DNA of 64,000 nt from Brachybacterium sp. FME24 (GTDB lineage Bacteria; Actinomycetota; Actinomycetes; Actinomycetales; Dermabacteraceae): the NCBI RefSeq assembly GCF_014897705.1, contig NZ_JABUXV010000005.1:224260-288259 (forward strand). The letters are read 5' to 3'. The notes under the pieces were generated by a model. That model searched no databases. It had not been told where the DNA came from and saw only the letters and a program-made list of their open reading frames with translations. Below are positions 51,459-59,900 of this stretch, piece by piece (the stretch's first letter is position 1; every line of letters starts with the position of its first letter). Position numbers and translations under genes: made by a program.

Positions 51459-52156
51459 TGCCGCCCCCGGAGCAGGTGACCCTGCAGAGGGTTGTCGATC
51501 TGGCGGATCTTGACCTGAGGGCTTTCCTGGAGGGCGAGATCCGCGCGGGCGGGCTGACTGCATCCGAGGGCAGGGAACTCCTCATGGAGACCTTGCCGGG
51601 GTGGGCGGCACCGTATGAGAACGCTTCAGCGACGGTTGCGGCGGATCTTTACGACCAGAAGCGGTATGCGTCCGGTGTTGATCTTGTCGTGCCGTATGCG
51701 CCTGCTCTTGCGCCGCCCGCCGAACCGGCTAGGTGGGGCATTCTCGCGTCGTGGGCGCTCGCCCCGGTGGTCGATGAGACGGATTGGTCGGCGGCGTTCC
51801 AGAAGATCGTTGGCGGGGCGCACAGGACGATTGCTGACGCGCACCGGAATACGACGATGGGTAACGCGGTCGCGGATCGTGGCGCGCGTGGCTGGAAGCG
51901 TGTTGGGCGCGGCTCTAAGACGTGCGACTTCTGCAAGATGTTGATTCATCGCGGCGACGTGTACGACAGCATCTCGGTTCAGTTCAAGTCCCATGACCAT
52001 TGCCGTTGTGCAGCCGAAACGGAGTTCGAGTCTATCGAGGCTCTGGAATTCTCAGAGCTTGGCGGGTCGGCTCGGAAGCGAGTGCAGACCGACGCTGACC
52101 GTGCGCGTGTGCGCGAGTGGCTGCGTTGGGAGCGGGACGCAAACCCGGATTTCTAA
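51458..52156 (+). CDS. MuF-like minor capsid protein
   Basis: 232 residues from ATG 51,458. The MuF C-terminal signature TCDFCKMLIHRGDVY then FKSHDHCRCAAETE holds Cys/His ligands. The N-terminus is helical. Required early in head assembly, between portal and scaffold, which is its position here. Coupled to the portal gene by overlap. Confidence 0.88.
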   Translation: MPPPEQVTLQRVVDLADLDLRAFLEGEIRAGGLTASEGRELLMETLPGWAAPYENASATVAADLYDQKRYASGVDLVVPYAPALAPPAEPARWGILASWALAPVVDETDWSAAFQKIVGGAHRTIADAHRNTTMGNAVADRGARGWKRVGRGSKTCDFCKMLIHRGDVYDSISVQFKSHDHCRCAAETEFESIEALEFSELGGSARKRVQTDADRARVREWLRWERDANPDF

Positions 52157-52187
52157 GACTTCTACGGTTCTCCCGTAAAGCGGTCCA

Positions 52188-52220
52188 CACCCTCCGTCAT
52201 GGGTGGTCCTATTGATGCCC
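52188..52220 (+). promoter_or_regulatory. Stem-loop/YATGCCC-like element, copy j (weak)
   Basis: CACCC (52,188-52,192) pairs with GGGTG (52,201-52,205) around an eight-base loop, then GTCCTATT and GATGCCC (52,214-52,220). Shorter stem than the early-region copies. Confidence 0.4.
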
Positions 52221-52253
52221 GTACGGGGCTTAAACGGAAGGGGTGTAGTCGGC

Positions 52254-52733
52254 ATGTCCGATAGCACTGATACCACCGCTGATGCGGGAGAACAGGTCGA
52301 GCAGACGACTGTTGATGAGGGGCAGGCTTTCAAGGCCCCCGAGTCGCAGGACGAGCTTGACCGGATTGTTCAGAAGCGCATTGAGCGTGAGCGGGCGAAG
52401 TTCGCGGATTACGACGATCTGAAGTCCAAGGCCGAGAAGGCTGCGGAGCTTGAAGGCGTTGCCGCTGATCTGCGTAAGCGGGTTGAGTCGTTCGAGTCGC
52501 GTGATGCTCGTTCCGATCTGGTGAAGAAGGTGGCGACCGACAACGGTGTCGATGCCGACCTTCTCGCTGAGATGCGGGGCGATTCTGAAGAGGATCTGAC
52601 TGCACAGGCTAAGCGCCTGGTTGACCGTTTGAAGCCTGCACACTCGGTGATTCCGGGGCAGGCAAAGTCGCCGGAGAATGCGCCGAGCGACCCGCTGCGC
52701 GAGTTCACTCGCCAGCTCTTCAACAAAGACTAA
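52254..52733 (+). CDS. Scaffolding protein
   Basis: 159 residues from ATG 52,254. Acidic N-terminus, long coiled coil (LDRIVQKRIERERAKFADYD and KAEKAAELEGVAADLRKR, in pieces) and a short C-terminal tail, the classical scaffold layout. Directs capsid protein into a procapsid; sits directly before the capsid gene. Confidence 0.85.
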   Translation: MSDSTDTTADAGEQVEQTTVDEGQAFKAPESQDELDRIVQKRIERERAKFADYDDLKSKAEKAAELEGVAADLRKRVESFESRDARSDLVKKVATDNGVDADLLAEMRGDSEEDLTAQAKRLVDRLKPAHSVIPGQAKSPENAPSDPLREFTRQLFNKD

Positions 52734-52750
52734 TCTAGAAGGAGGCCACC

Positions 52751-53653
52751 ATGGCCGTTCTCACTACTGGCGACCTGACCATTCCCACGCAGATCCTTGA
52801 TCCGTGGATCAAGGCTGTTTCTAACGGGTCGGTTGTTTCCGCCCTGTCCCCGAACCTGCCGATGAAGTTCGGCAAGGGCGAGGCTTTCACGTTCGGCACC
52901 GATGAGGCCGAGTACGTCGGTGAGGGCCAGAACAAGGGCGATTCCGAGTTCACCTCGACCGTCCAGACCATTGAGCCGTTCAAGTTCCACAAGACCGTTC
53001 GCATGACCGATGAGGTTGTGTGGGCCGATGAGGATCACCAGCTGGGCGTTATCCAGCAGATCCTTGCCGAGATCCAGCCTGCCCTTTCGCGTGCACTGGA
53101 CTTTGGTGTCATCCACGGCATCAACCCGAAGGACGGTGTTGTCGCTGCGTCGATGACGCAGAAGCTCTCCGGTGCCGATTCCGTCGAGATCGATCCGGCT
53201 GCTCAGCCTTACGCCGCTATTGATGCGGCTGACGCGCTGGTGCTGGGTGCGGGCAACCTGCCCACCGCACTCGCGCTCGACCCGACCCTTGCGGTGAAGT
53301 TCGCGCAGGTTCGCGACGAGTATGGCCGCAAGGTCTACCCGGACATCTCCTACTCGACTGAGGCGTCCAACCTTGAGGGGCACCGCCTTTCCGTGTCGCA
53401 GACCGTCGAGGCGCTGAAGGTTGCCGCTGTGGCGTCCGAGATCAAGGGCATCGTTGGCGACTTCTCCGCGATCCGCTGGGGCGTGCAGAAGTCCATTGGC
53501 CTGAAGCTGATTGAGTACGGCGACCCGGACGGCAATGGCGACCTGCAGCGCAACAACCAGGTCGCGTTCCGCGCTGAGGTTGTTTACGGCTGGGGCATTG
53601 CTGACCTTGCCGCGTTCGCTCTTCTGAAGTCCGCGCCCGTCGAGGCCCCTTGA
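52751..53653 (+). CDS. Major capsid protein (HK97 fold)
   Basis: 300 residues from ATG 52,751, after AGAAGGAGG. N-arm, then E-loop (VGEGQNKGDSEFTSTVQTIE), P-domain and A-domain (ALALDPTLAVKFAQVRDEYG) and C-terminal AEVVYGWGIADLAAFALL. High copy number expected; the strong Shine-Dalgarno fits. Separate scaffold gene, no protease recognised. Confidence 0.93.
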   Translation: MAVLTTGDLTIPTQILDPWIKAVSNGSVVSALSPNLPMKFGKGEAFTFGTDEAEYVGEGQNKGDSEFTSTVQTIEPFKFHKTVRMTDEVVWADEDHQLGVIQQILAEIQPALSRALDFGVIHGINPKDGVVAASMTQKLSGADSVEIDPAAQPYAAIDAADALVLGAGNLPTALALDPTLAVKFAQVRDEYGRKVYPDISYSTEASNLEGHRLSVSQTVEALKVAAVASEIKGIVGDFSAIRWGVQKSIGLKLIEYGDPDGNGDLQRNNQVAFRAEVVYGWGIADLAAFALLKSAPVEAP

Positions 53654-53661
53654 TCGCCTTT

Positions 53662-53684
53662 CCGGGGTCGAGTTCCTACCCCGG
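53662..53684 (+). terminator. Hairpin after the capsid gene
   Basis: CCGGGG (53,662-53,667) pairs with CCCCGG (53,679-53,684), 11-base loop. No T-run; may tune transcription or stabilise the capsid mRNA end. Confidence 0.5.
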
Positions 53685-53723
53685 TCAGGCGCTACACCCC
53701 GGAACTAACTAAGGAGTTAGCTT

Positions 53724-54002
53724 ATGGCATTCATGCCTAGTAAGTGGAAGGATGGCGAGGCGGGCGGTACTCCGATTACTGCGGCTGAGCTTAACCGTAT
53801 TGAGGCGGCTGGTGCCGCTAAGGCGGCGCAGGGCGAGACGGGTCCGCAGGGTCCGGCTGGTGCTGATGGCGCGGATTCGACCGTCGCGGGTCCCGAGGGG
53901 CCCGAGGGTCCGCAGGGTCCGGCTGGCGCTGATGGGTTCCCCACCGAGACGCAGTGGAACGACCTCGTCGCACGCGTGGCCGCGCTGGAAAACCCCGCTT
54001 GA
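53724..54002 (+). CDS. Collagen-like head fibre protein
   Basis: 92 residues from ATG 53,724, with AAGGAG upstream. The N-terminal WKDGEAGGTPITAAELNRIE is a common phage decoration/fibre anchor; a Gly-X-Y section (GETGPQGPAGADG, then GPEGPEGPQGPAGADG) is followed by a trimerising heptad (WNDLVARVAALENPA). Probably a short capsid fibre. Confidence 0.85.
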   Translation: MAFMPSKWKDGEAGGTPITAAELNRIEAAGAAKAAQGETGPQGPAGADGADSTVAGPEGPEGPQGPAGADGFPTETQWNDLVARVAALENPA

Positions 54003-54017
54003 TAGGAGGTCGGGCCA

Positions 54018-54503
54018 ATGGCTGACGAAGTAACTCCCTTCCCGTTTGCAACGGTGGAGGAACTGAAGGCGCGTTGGCCCGACTTCCCGGCTGGCGCGGA
54101 GGATCACGCCGAGGTGCTGCTGGAGGACGCGTCACAGTTCATTCTAGACGTGTGCCCCTCGGCGGTCACGGTATCCGCTAACACGCGCCGCCGTATCGTG
54201 TGCGCTGTCGTGCGCCGGTCGATTGAGGCGCAGTCGTCTCCTGGTGCGGGTATGTCTACGTTCCAGGCGACGACTGGCCCGTTCACGAATAGCTATACGC
54301 CGACGAATCCTCACGGCGACTTCTACCTTACTAAGTCTGAGCGTAAGGCCCTGGGCGAGGGTAGGCAGAAGGCTTACGGCGGCACTATCGCGGGGCCTAT
54401 CGCGGCGGCGCAGATGCATACGCCGTGGTGCGCGTTCTCGATGGGTGCCCTGTATTGCGATTGTGGGGCTGTCCTGACGGGTGGTGAACCGTTGTGGCCG
54501 TGA
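54018..54503 (+). CDS. Head-tail connector protein
   Basis: 161 residues from ATG 54,018, with AGGAGG upstream. TVEELKARWPDFPAGAEDHA then ILDVCPSAV and RRRIVCAVVRRS match helical connector (gp15/adaptor) proteins of actinophages. The C-terminus has FSMGALYCDCGAVLTGG, an unusual Cys pair. Joins portal to head completion proteins. Confidence 0.8.
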   Translation: MADEVTPFPFATVEELKARWPDFPAGAEDHAEVLLEDASQFILDVCPSAVTVSANTRRRIVCAVVRRSIEAQSSPGAGMSTFQATTGPFTNSYTPTNPHGDFYLTKSERKALGEGRQKAYGGTIAGPIAAAQMHTPWCAFSMGALYCDCGAVLTGGEPLWP

Positions 54504-54844
54504 GGCATCCGCAGGGCGAGACGGTGATTGTGCATCCGTATCTGGAGGATGGGGGTCGGGATGATTACAACAACCCGATTCCCGGTTGGGGTGCGGACAT
54601 TCCGCGCCCCTTCTGTGCGGTCGCTCCGCGTGTCGAGGAAGAAGACCAGGGCGGGCATAACCGCACGATGATCGTCGAGGGGTACGACGTGTACGACACG
54701 TTTGATTCCCCGGTTGGCCCGTACGACGAGGTAACGGCACGCGGTGTCCGTTACGCCGTTGATGGGCAGGTCGCTAGGTGGCGCAACCCGTTCACGGCTG
54801 GTCCTGACGGGTGCATGTTCAAGCTGAAGCGGGTGGGTGGCTGA
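54494..54844 (+). CDS. Head closure / stopper protein
   Basis: 116 residues from GTG 54,494; GTG 54,500 is also possible. Beta-rich (VIVHPYLEDGGRDDY, VRYAVDGQVARWRNPF). Position after the connector and before the HK97 gp10-like gene matches the stopper. Family assigned by order and length. Confidence 0.7.
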   Translation: MAVRHPQGETVIVHPYLEDGGRDDYNNPIPGWGADIPRPFCAVAPRVEEEDQGGHNRTMIVEGYDVYDTFDSPVGPYDEVTARGVRYAVDGQVARWRNPFTAGPDGCMFKLKRVGG

Positions 54845-55098
54845 TGGCTAAGAAGATGCGCATTAAGTGGCATCTGAAGAACTGGAAGGCTCTGCGCAAT
54901 TCGCCGGAGGTTCGTGGCGATCTCGACTGGCGTGCTTCTCGGATCGCGCATGCGGCTGGCGAGGGGTTCACGCGCAGGCAGGCGAAGGTCGGCAAGAACC
55001 GGGCGCGCGCATCGGTGGGGGCGTCAACCTTCGAGGCCCGCAAGCGGCAGTCGGAAGACAACGTGCTCCAGCGGGCTCTTGACGCGGGTAGGGGGTGA
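54844..55098 (+). CDS. Small head-tail joining protein (gp10-like)
   Basis: 84 residues from ATG 54,844, adjacent to the stopper stop. Basic (MAKKMRIKWHLKNWKALRNS) with helices; compatible with HK97 gp10-like neck proteins. Overlaps the next gene by four bases. Confidence 0.65.
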   Translation: MAKKMRIKWHLKNWKALRNSPEVRGDLDWRASRIAHAAGEGFTRRQAKVGKNRARASVGASTFEARKRQSEDNVLQRALDAGRG

Positions 55099-55475
55099 CT
55101 GTGGAGGCGATTACCTACCCAGACCCCAAGGCCGCGTTGATCGGCTTCCTGAATGGCGTTCTAGATGTTCCGGCGTACTCGCGTGTTCCTAATGAGCGGC
55201 CCGCGTCGTTCGTGCGTGTCCTGCTCGCGGGTGGCGAGGGCGGCGTTGACGGCTTCCTTTCTGACGTGGCCTTCACGGTCGAGTCATGGGACAACAACGA
55301 GTCGGCCGCGCAGGCCCGCGCGCAGCGCATCCGGGGGCATCTCCGGGGCGCTTACCTGATGGGCGGTCACCCCGTCTATGGGTACAAGGAGTGGGGACCG
55401 CCTGTTGACCTAGCTGACGCGTCCCTCCAATGGCGGTACACGTTCACCTTCGCAATCCGATTCCGGCCCGTCTGA
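55095..55475 (+). CDS. Tail terminator protein
   Basis: 126 residues from GTG 55,095. ALIGFLNGVLDVPAYSRVP, then FTVESWDNNESAAQARAQRI and WRYTFTFAIRFRPV, the alpha/beta layout of tail terminators. Caps the tail tube. Assigned by order and fold pattern. Confidence 0.78.
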   Translation: MTVEAITYPDPKAALIGFLNGVLDVPAYSRVPNERPASFVRVLLAGGEGGVDGFLSDVAFTVESWDNNESAAQARAQRIRGHLRGAYLMGGHPVYGYKEWGPPVDLADASLQWRYTFTFAIRFRPV

Positions 55476-55493
55476 CGGGTCTTTTTTATGCCC
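55465..55493 (+). terminator. Terminator-like stem-loop with TATGCCC, copy l
   Basis: GGCCCG (55,465-55,470) pairs with CGGGTC (55,476-55,481), one G-U wobble, followed by six T and TATGCCC (55,487-55,493). It straddles the preceding stop. AGGAG and ATG 55,527 follow. Shares the pattern of the early-region elements. Confidence 0.6.
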
Positions 55494-55526
55494 CATACCG
55501 GGGCCATTCACTTTAGGAGATACACC

Positions 55527-56105
55527 ATGGCCGGAACTTCCGCAGCCAATGTTGCAGTTGGCAAGCCTGACCTTGCCGTGTCGGGTGGCGTCCTCGTCGC
55601 CCCTATCGGCACCACCCGCCCCACCACGATTGCTGGCCCGATTGATCCGGCCTATCTGTCTGTGGGCTACGTGTCCACCGATGGTGTGACCGAGACTTCC
55701 GAGCGCTCCACCGAAGAGATTCGCGCTTGGGGTGGCCAGAAGATCCGTACCGTCCAGACCGAGTTCGGCACCACTCTCGCACTGACTCTGATTGAGTCGC
55801 GCAACGCTGAGGCGCTGAAGTTCGTGTTCGGTGACGACAACGTTGATACGTCTACGGCTGGCGAGATTGTTGTCAAGCGCAATGAGAAGACGCTGCCGTA
55901 TGTGCAGCTTCTCGTGTCGATGCTTGACGGCGAGAACTCCAGTCATCTCGATGTGGGCCGCGCGCAGGTTACCGAGGTTGGCGACGTTACCTACGTCGAT
56001 GGAGAGGCCATCAGCTATGAGCTGACCATCTCCTGCGACCCGGACGACAACGGAGACACCCTCGTTGAGCGCAAGGCGTCTGACGAGGCCCCCGAGGTCC
56101 CTTGA
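55527..56105 (+). CDS. Major tail tube protein
   Basis: 192 residues from ATG 55,527, with AGGAG upstream. Beta-rich: VGKPDLAVSGGVLVAPIG, IDPAYLSVGYVSTDGVTE, QTEFGTTLALTLIES, then an acidic C-terminus. Typical siphovirus tube (gpV-like) without an added Ig domain. High copy expected. Confidence 0.88.
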   Translation: MAGTSAANVAVGKPDLAVSGGVLVAPIGTTRPTTIAGPIDPAYLSVGYVSTDGVTETSERSTEEIRAWGGQKIRTVQTEFGTTLALTLIESRNAEALKFVFGDDNVDTSTAGEIVVKRNEKTLPYVQLLVSMLDGENSSHLDVGRAQVTEVGDVTYVDGEAISYELTISCDPDDNGDTLVERKASDEAPEVP

Positions 56106-56108
56106 CGA

Positions 56109-56207
56109 CCCCCGGAGACAACACGTCTCCGGGGGATGACCTCTTCCCCACTTCCTAATACCCCCGTGGCGGGGGACCTACTTTGCGCAGGCTCGCCCCC
56201 GCCACGG
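56109..56207 (+). terminator. Two stacked hairpins after the tail tube gene
   Basis: CCCCCGGAGAC (56,109-56,119) pairs perfectly with GTCTCCGGGGG (56,125-56,135). CCGTGGCGGGGG (56,164-56,175) pairs perfectly with CCCCCGCCACGG (56,196-56,207). Together they likely reduce read-through from the highly expressed tube gene into gpG. Confidence 0.7.
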
Positions 56208-56258
56208 TGTTTCACTTTTAGAGCCTGCACACAATTGATCTATTAAGGAGCCAGCGCA

Positions 56259-56552
56259 ATGGCAGCAGCAGTGAAGAAGAGCATGGGTCCGAAGCGTAAG
56301 GGTAAGAAGCAGTACGCGATGGTTTCGTTTGAGCTGGAGCAGTTCGAGGGTGAGTTTACTCTGCCGAAGCTGGATACGCTGCCGTTTGGTGTTGCGTCCG
56401 CGCTCCAGTCCGGTAACGGCGGCAAGCTCGTTTCGTTCCTGACCGAGTATGCCCCGGATTCTGCGGAGGCAGTCGAGGATCTGGGCGGCGAAGAGGTCGA
56501 GGACTTCATGAAGGCGTGGGGCAAGGCGAGCGGCACCAGCCTGGGGGAATGA
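56259..56552 (+). CDS. Tail assembly chaperone gpG-like
   Basis: 97 residues from ATG 56,259, with AAGGAG upstream. VSFELEQFEGEFTLPKLDTL then SALQSGNGG. Position before the frame-shifted partner and tape measure is diagnostic of gpG. Its end holds the candidate slippery sequence. Confidence 0.82.
   Translation: MAAAVKKSMGPKRKGKKQYAMVSFELEQFEGEFTLPKLDTLPFGVASALQSGNGGKLVSFLTEYAPDSAEAVEDLGGEEVEDFMKAWGKASGTSLGE
56543..56549 (+). promoter_or_regulatory. Candidate -1 frameshift site GGGGGAA
   Basis: Lies in the last sense codons of gpG (CTG GGG GAA TGA). The downstream frame is exactly -1 and continues for 132 codons, the usual gpG/gpGT arrangement. An ATGA start at 56,549 also exists, so separate initiation is an alternative. 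Confidence 0.5.
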
Positions 56553-56947
56553 CAAAGCTCGTGGAACTCGCTACGGAGCATCCACGAGCGTTGAACCATG
56601 ACCTGATGCGGGTGGGGCACCGGCTGCGCGACCTGGAGGACGTGCGGTCAGGCCTCACCCTGGGCGACCTGTTGGACCTGGTGGCGTACTCGGACCCGTC
56701 CTCTGCGGTGTACCGCGCCCTGAATCCTGATTGGGAATGGGATCTGACGAATCAACTGTTGGCGTTCCTGATTGATCACCATCAGGGGCAAGCGTGGGCT
56801 GAGGGTGGTAAGCGCGGGCCGCGACCTAAGCCGATTCCGCGTCCGGGTGTGTCTGAGAAGCAAGAGAAGAAGTATCAGACGGCGAAGCGGTCTACCCGTG
56901 AAGAGATTGACGCGTACCTCGCGTCACGTGTGAAACCTAAGAAGTGA
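56549..56947 (+). CDS. Tail assembly chaperone T domain (gpGT extension)
   Basis: 132 residues from ATG 56,549, or the extension made by -1 frameshifting. DLMRVGHRLRDLEDVRSG, then LDLVAYSDPSSAVYRALN and an Arg/Pro/Lys-rich end. In siphoviruses the fusion recruits tube protein and tape measure. Length and order fit. Confidence 0.8.
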   Translation: MTKLVELATEHPRALNHDLMRVGHRLRDLEDVRSGLTLGDLLDLVAYSDPSSAVYRALNPDWEWDLTNQLLAFLIDHHQGQAWAEGGKRGPRPKPIPRPGVSEKQEKKYQTAKRSTREEIDAYLASRVKPKK

Positions 56948-56959
56948 CGGGGGTATGCG

Positions 56960-59900
56960 ATGGCTACGGGCGTCGAACTTGCGACCGCGTATGTGTCGAT
57001 CGTGTCGAGCACCAAGGGTCTTGGCAAGGATGTGGCTAAGGAGCTTGGACAGGTCGAGAAGGACGCCGAGGCGACCGGTAAGAATTCGGGCAACCGGTTC
57101 TCTCAGGCGTTCGGTAAGTGGGCTAAGCGTGGTATCGCGGTTGGTGCTACTGCGGCGGGTGCGGTTGCGGGTGCGGCGCTTGTGGCTGGCATGCGGTCGG
57201 GTATTGATCAGCAGCAGGGCCAGGCGGTGCTTAGTGGCCTGTATGGCGATGCTGGTAAGGCGCAGAAGACGCTACAGGATTTGAAGAAGGTCTCCTCCAG
57301 GTCGCCGCTGGATTATAGCGGTTATCAGTCTGCGGCTGAGTCGCTGGCGTATGCGGGCGTTGAGGGCGAGTCCGCTATCGGCGTGCTGGAGAACGTTGGT
57401 AAGGTTATTACGGCTGCGGGTGGTGATACTCAGCAGTTGGAGCAGGCTACTGGCGGCGTGATGAAGGCCGTCAACAATGGCGGTATCGCCATGATGGACT
57501 CGCTGGGGATGATCTCGGAGTCTGGTGTCCCGATCTTGTCGGGTCTGGCTGAGCATTTCGGTGTCGGCATCGATGAAGTGAAGCGGATGGCGTCGCAGGG
57601 CGAGGTCAACATTACTGACGTGATGTCGGTGATGGAGAACGCTACTGGTGACACGTTCCAGAAGATGCTTGTGGCTGGCGATGCGGCGTCTGAGACGTTT
57701 AGTAGTCAGTGGAAGATCGCAAAGGACAACGTTCAAGTCGCCCTAGGCGAGACGTTGCTACCTCTGATCGAGAAGATCACGCCGCTTATCGGCCCGTTGG
57801 GTGACGCGCTGGTTGATGCGGTCGAGAAGCTCCCCGGCTTTGTTGATGGCCTGAAGGATGGCATCGGGTGGGTCAAGGATAACGCGGTCTGGCTTACCAC
57901 TCTGGCGACAGGCCTTACGGTCGCGGGTGTTGCGGCGTGGGTTGCGTCTGGCGGGCTGACTGCGGCAGGACTGGCCATCAAGGGCGTGTTCCTGGCCATC
58001 TCGACGGGCATTAAGTCCGTCCCGGTCATTGGCTGGATCATTGCGGGCATCACTCTACTGGTGGCTGCGCTGGTTTGGTTCTTCACTCAGACCGAGGTTG
58101 GCCAGAAGATATGGGAGCAGGTCTGGTCCGCGATTAAGACGGCGGCGGGCGCGGTGTGGGATTGGATCTCCGGGACGCTGTGGCCGGGGATTCTGACCGC
58201 CTGGGACGCGATTGCTGCGGGCGCTGTCTGGCTGTACGAGAACGCGATAAAGCCTGCCTGGGATGGGATCAAGGCGGCTATCGATGTGGTGTGGGGCTGG
58301 ATTCGTGACACGTTGTGGCCTGGGTTGCAGGCGGCGTGGGAGGCTATCGGCAATGCGGCAAAGTGGCTGTACGAGTCGGTGATTAAGCCGGTCTGGAATG
58401 GGATCAAGCTGGCGATTGCTATCGCGGTGACTGCGGTCCTGGTCTACATCGATCTGTTGAAGTTCTGGTTCGAGAGCGTGATTGCCCCTGTGTTCAGGTG
58501 GCTTTACAACTCGATTGTTAAGCCGGTGTGGGCCGCGATCCAGAGTGCGATTAAGGCTGTGATTGACTGGGTTGTCAATCGTGGCTGGCCCGCGTTCAAG
58601 CTGATGATTGACATGTTGGCTAACGCGATGAAGTGGTTGTACAACAATGTGATCAAGCCTGTGTGGGCTGCGATCCAGACTGCCATTGATGCGGTTGTGA
58701 AGTGGTTCCAGAACACGGCGTGGCCCATTGTTCAGAAGGTTATCGATTGGCTAAAGCAGTACTTCGAGGCCTTCAAGAACAACCTCCAGCGCATCTGGAA
58801 CTTCGTTAAGAACAACGTCATCAACCCAGTCATTGCCTGGTTCCGCGATACGGCATGGCCCGTGATCAAGCGCGTCATTGACCGGTTGAAGGCCGGTTTC
58901 CAGTCGATGAAGGATCGCTTGAAGGTGATCTGGGATTCGGTGAAGACGAACGTGATTCAGCCGGTTGCTAACTGGTTGTCTGACACGCTGGCCCCGAAGA
59001 TCGAGACGGTGACTGACAATATCAAGTCGGCGTTCGAGGTCATGAAGGATGGCGTGAAGAAGGCGTGGGATGGCATCAAGTCTGCCGCTCGCGTTCCGGC
59101 GAAGTTCGTTGTCGAGGATGTTTACAACAAGACGATCCGGGCGACGTTCAATGGTGTTGCCGAGAAGCTGGGTATTGATACGCGGCTGCCTGCCGCGAAG
59201 GTCGGGTTTGCTTCTGGTGGTGTGATGCCGGGCTACACGCCTGGTCGTGACGTGCACCAGTTCTACTCTCCTACGGCTGGTCGTCTTGACCTGTCGGGTG
59301 GTGAGGCGATCATGCGGCCTGAGTTCACTCGTGCCGTTGGTGGTCCTGCTGGTGTTGCCGCGTTGAACATGAAGGCCCGGAAGGGTCAGGCGTTCGCTGG
59401 TGGTGGCGTGTGGGGCAAGATCAAGGGCATTGGTGGCGACGCCTGGGATTGGATGAAGGATAAGGCGTCCACTATTGGCGAGGCTCTGAGCGACCCGCTG
59501 GGTGTGCTGACGAAGCTTGCCGGTCAGGCTATGGATTTGGTTCCGGGTGCTGGCATGGTTCGGGAGCTTGTGCAGAAGGCTGGCACGAATGCCGCGTCTC
59601 AGGGTGGCGAGTGGTTGAAGAACCGCCTGTTGAACTCTGAGGTTAGCAGTGACGCGGTTCCGCCTGCTGGTAAGGCTGGTGGCGGTCTAGGTACGGCTCA
59701 GTCGCTCGCGCGGTCGTTTGGTTTGACGATGACTTCGTTCCGGCGTGGTGGGGCGAGGACTGCGGGTAGTGGGGCTACGTCGCTTCACGCTCTCGGGCGC
59801 GCTATGGACTTCTCGAATTCGGGTGGTCCTACGCCGGAGATGATGGGGTTTTTCAATGCGATGTTCCCGTATCGTCCGACTGAGCTTCTTTACTCGCCTG

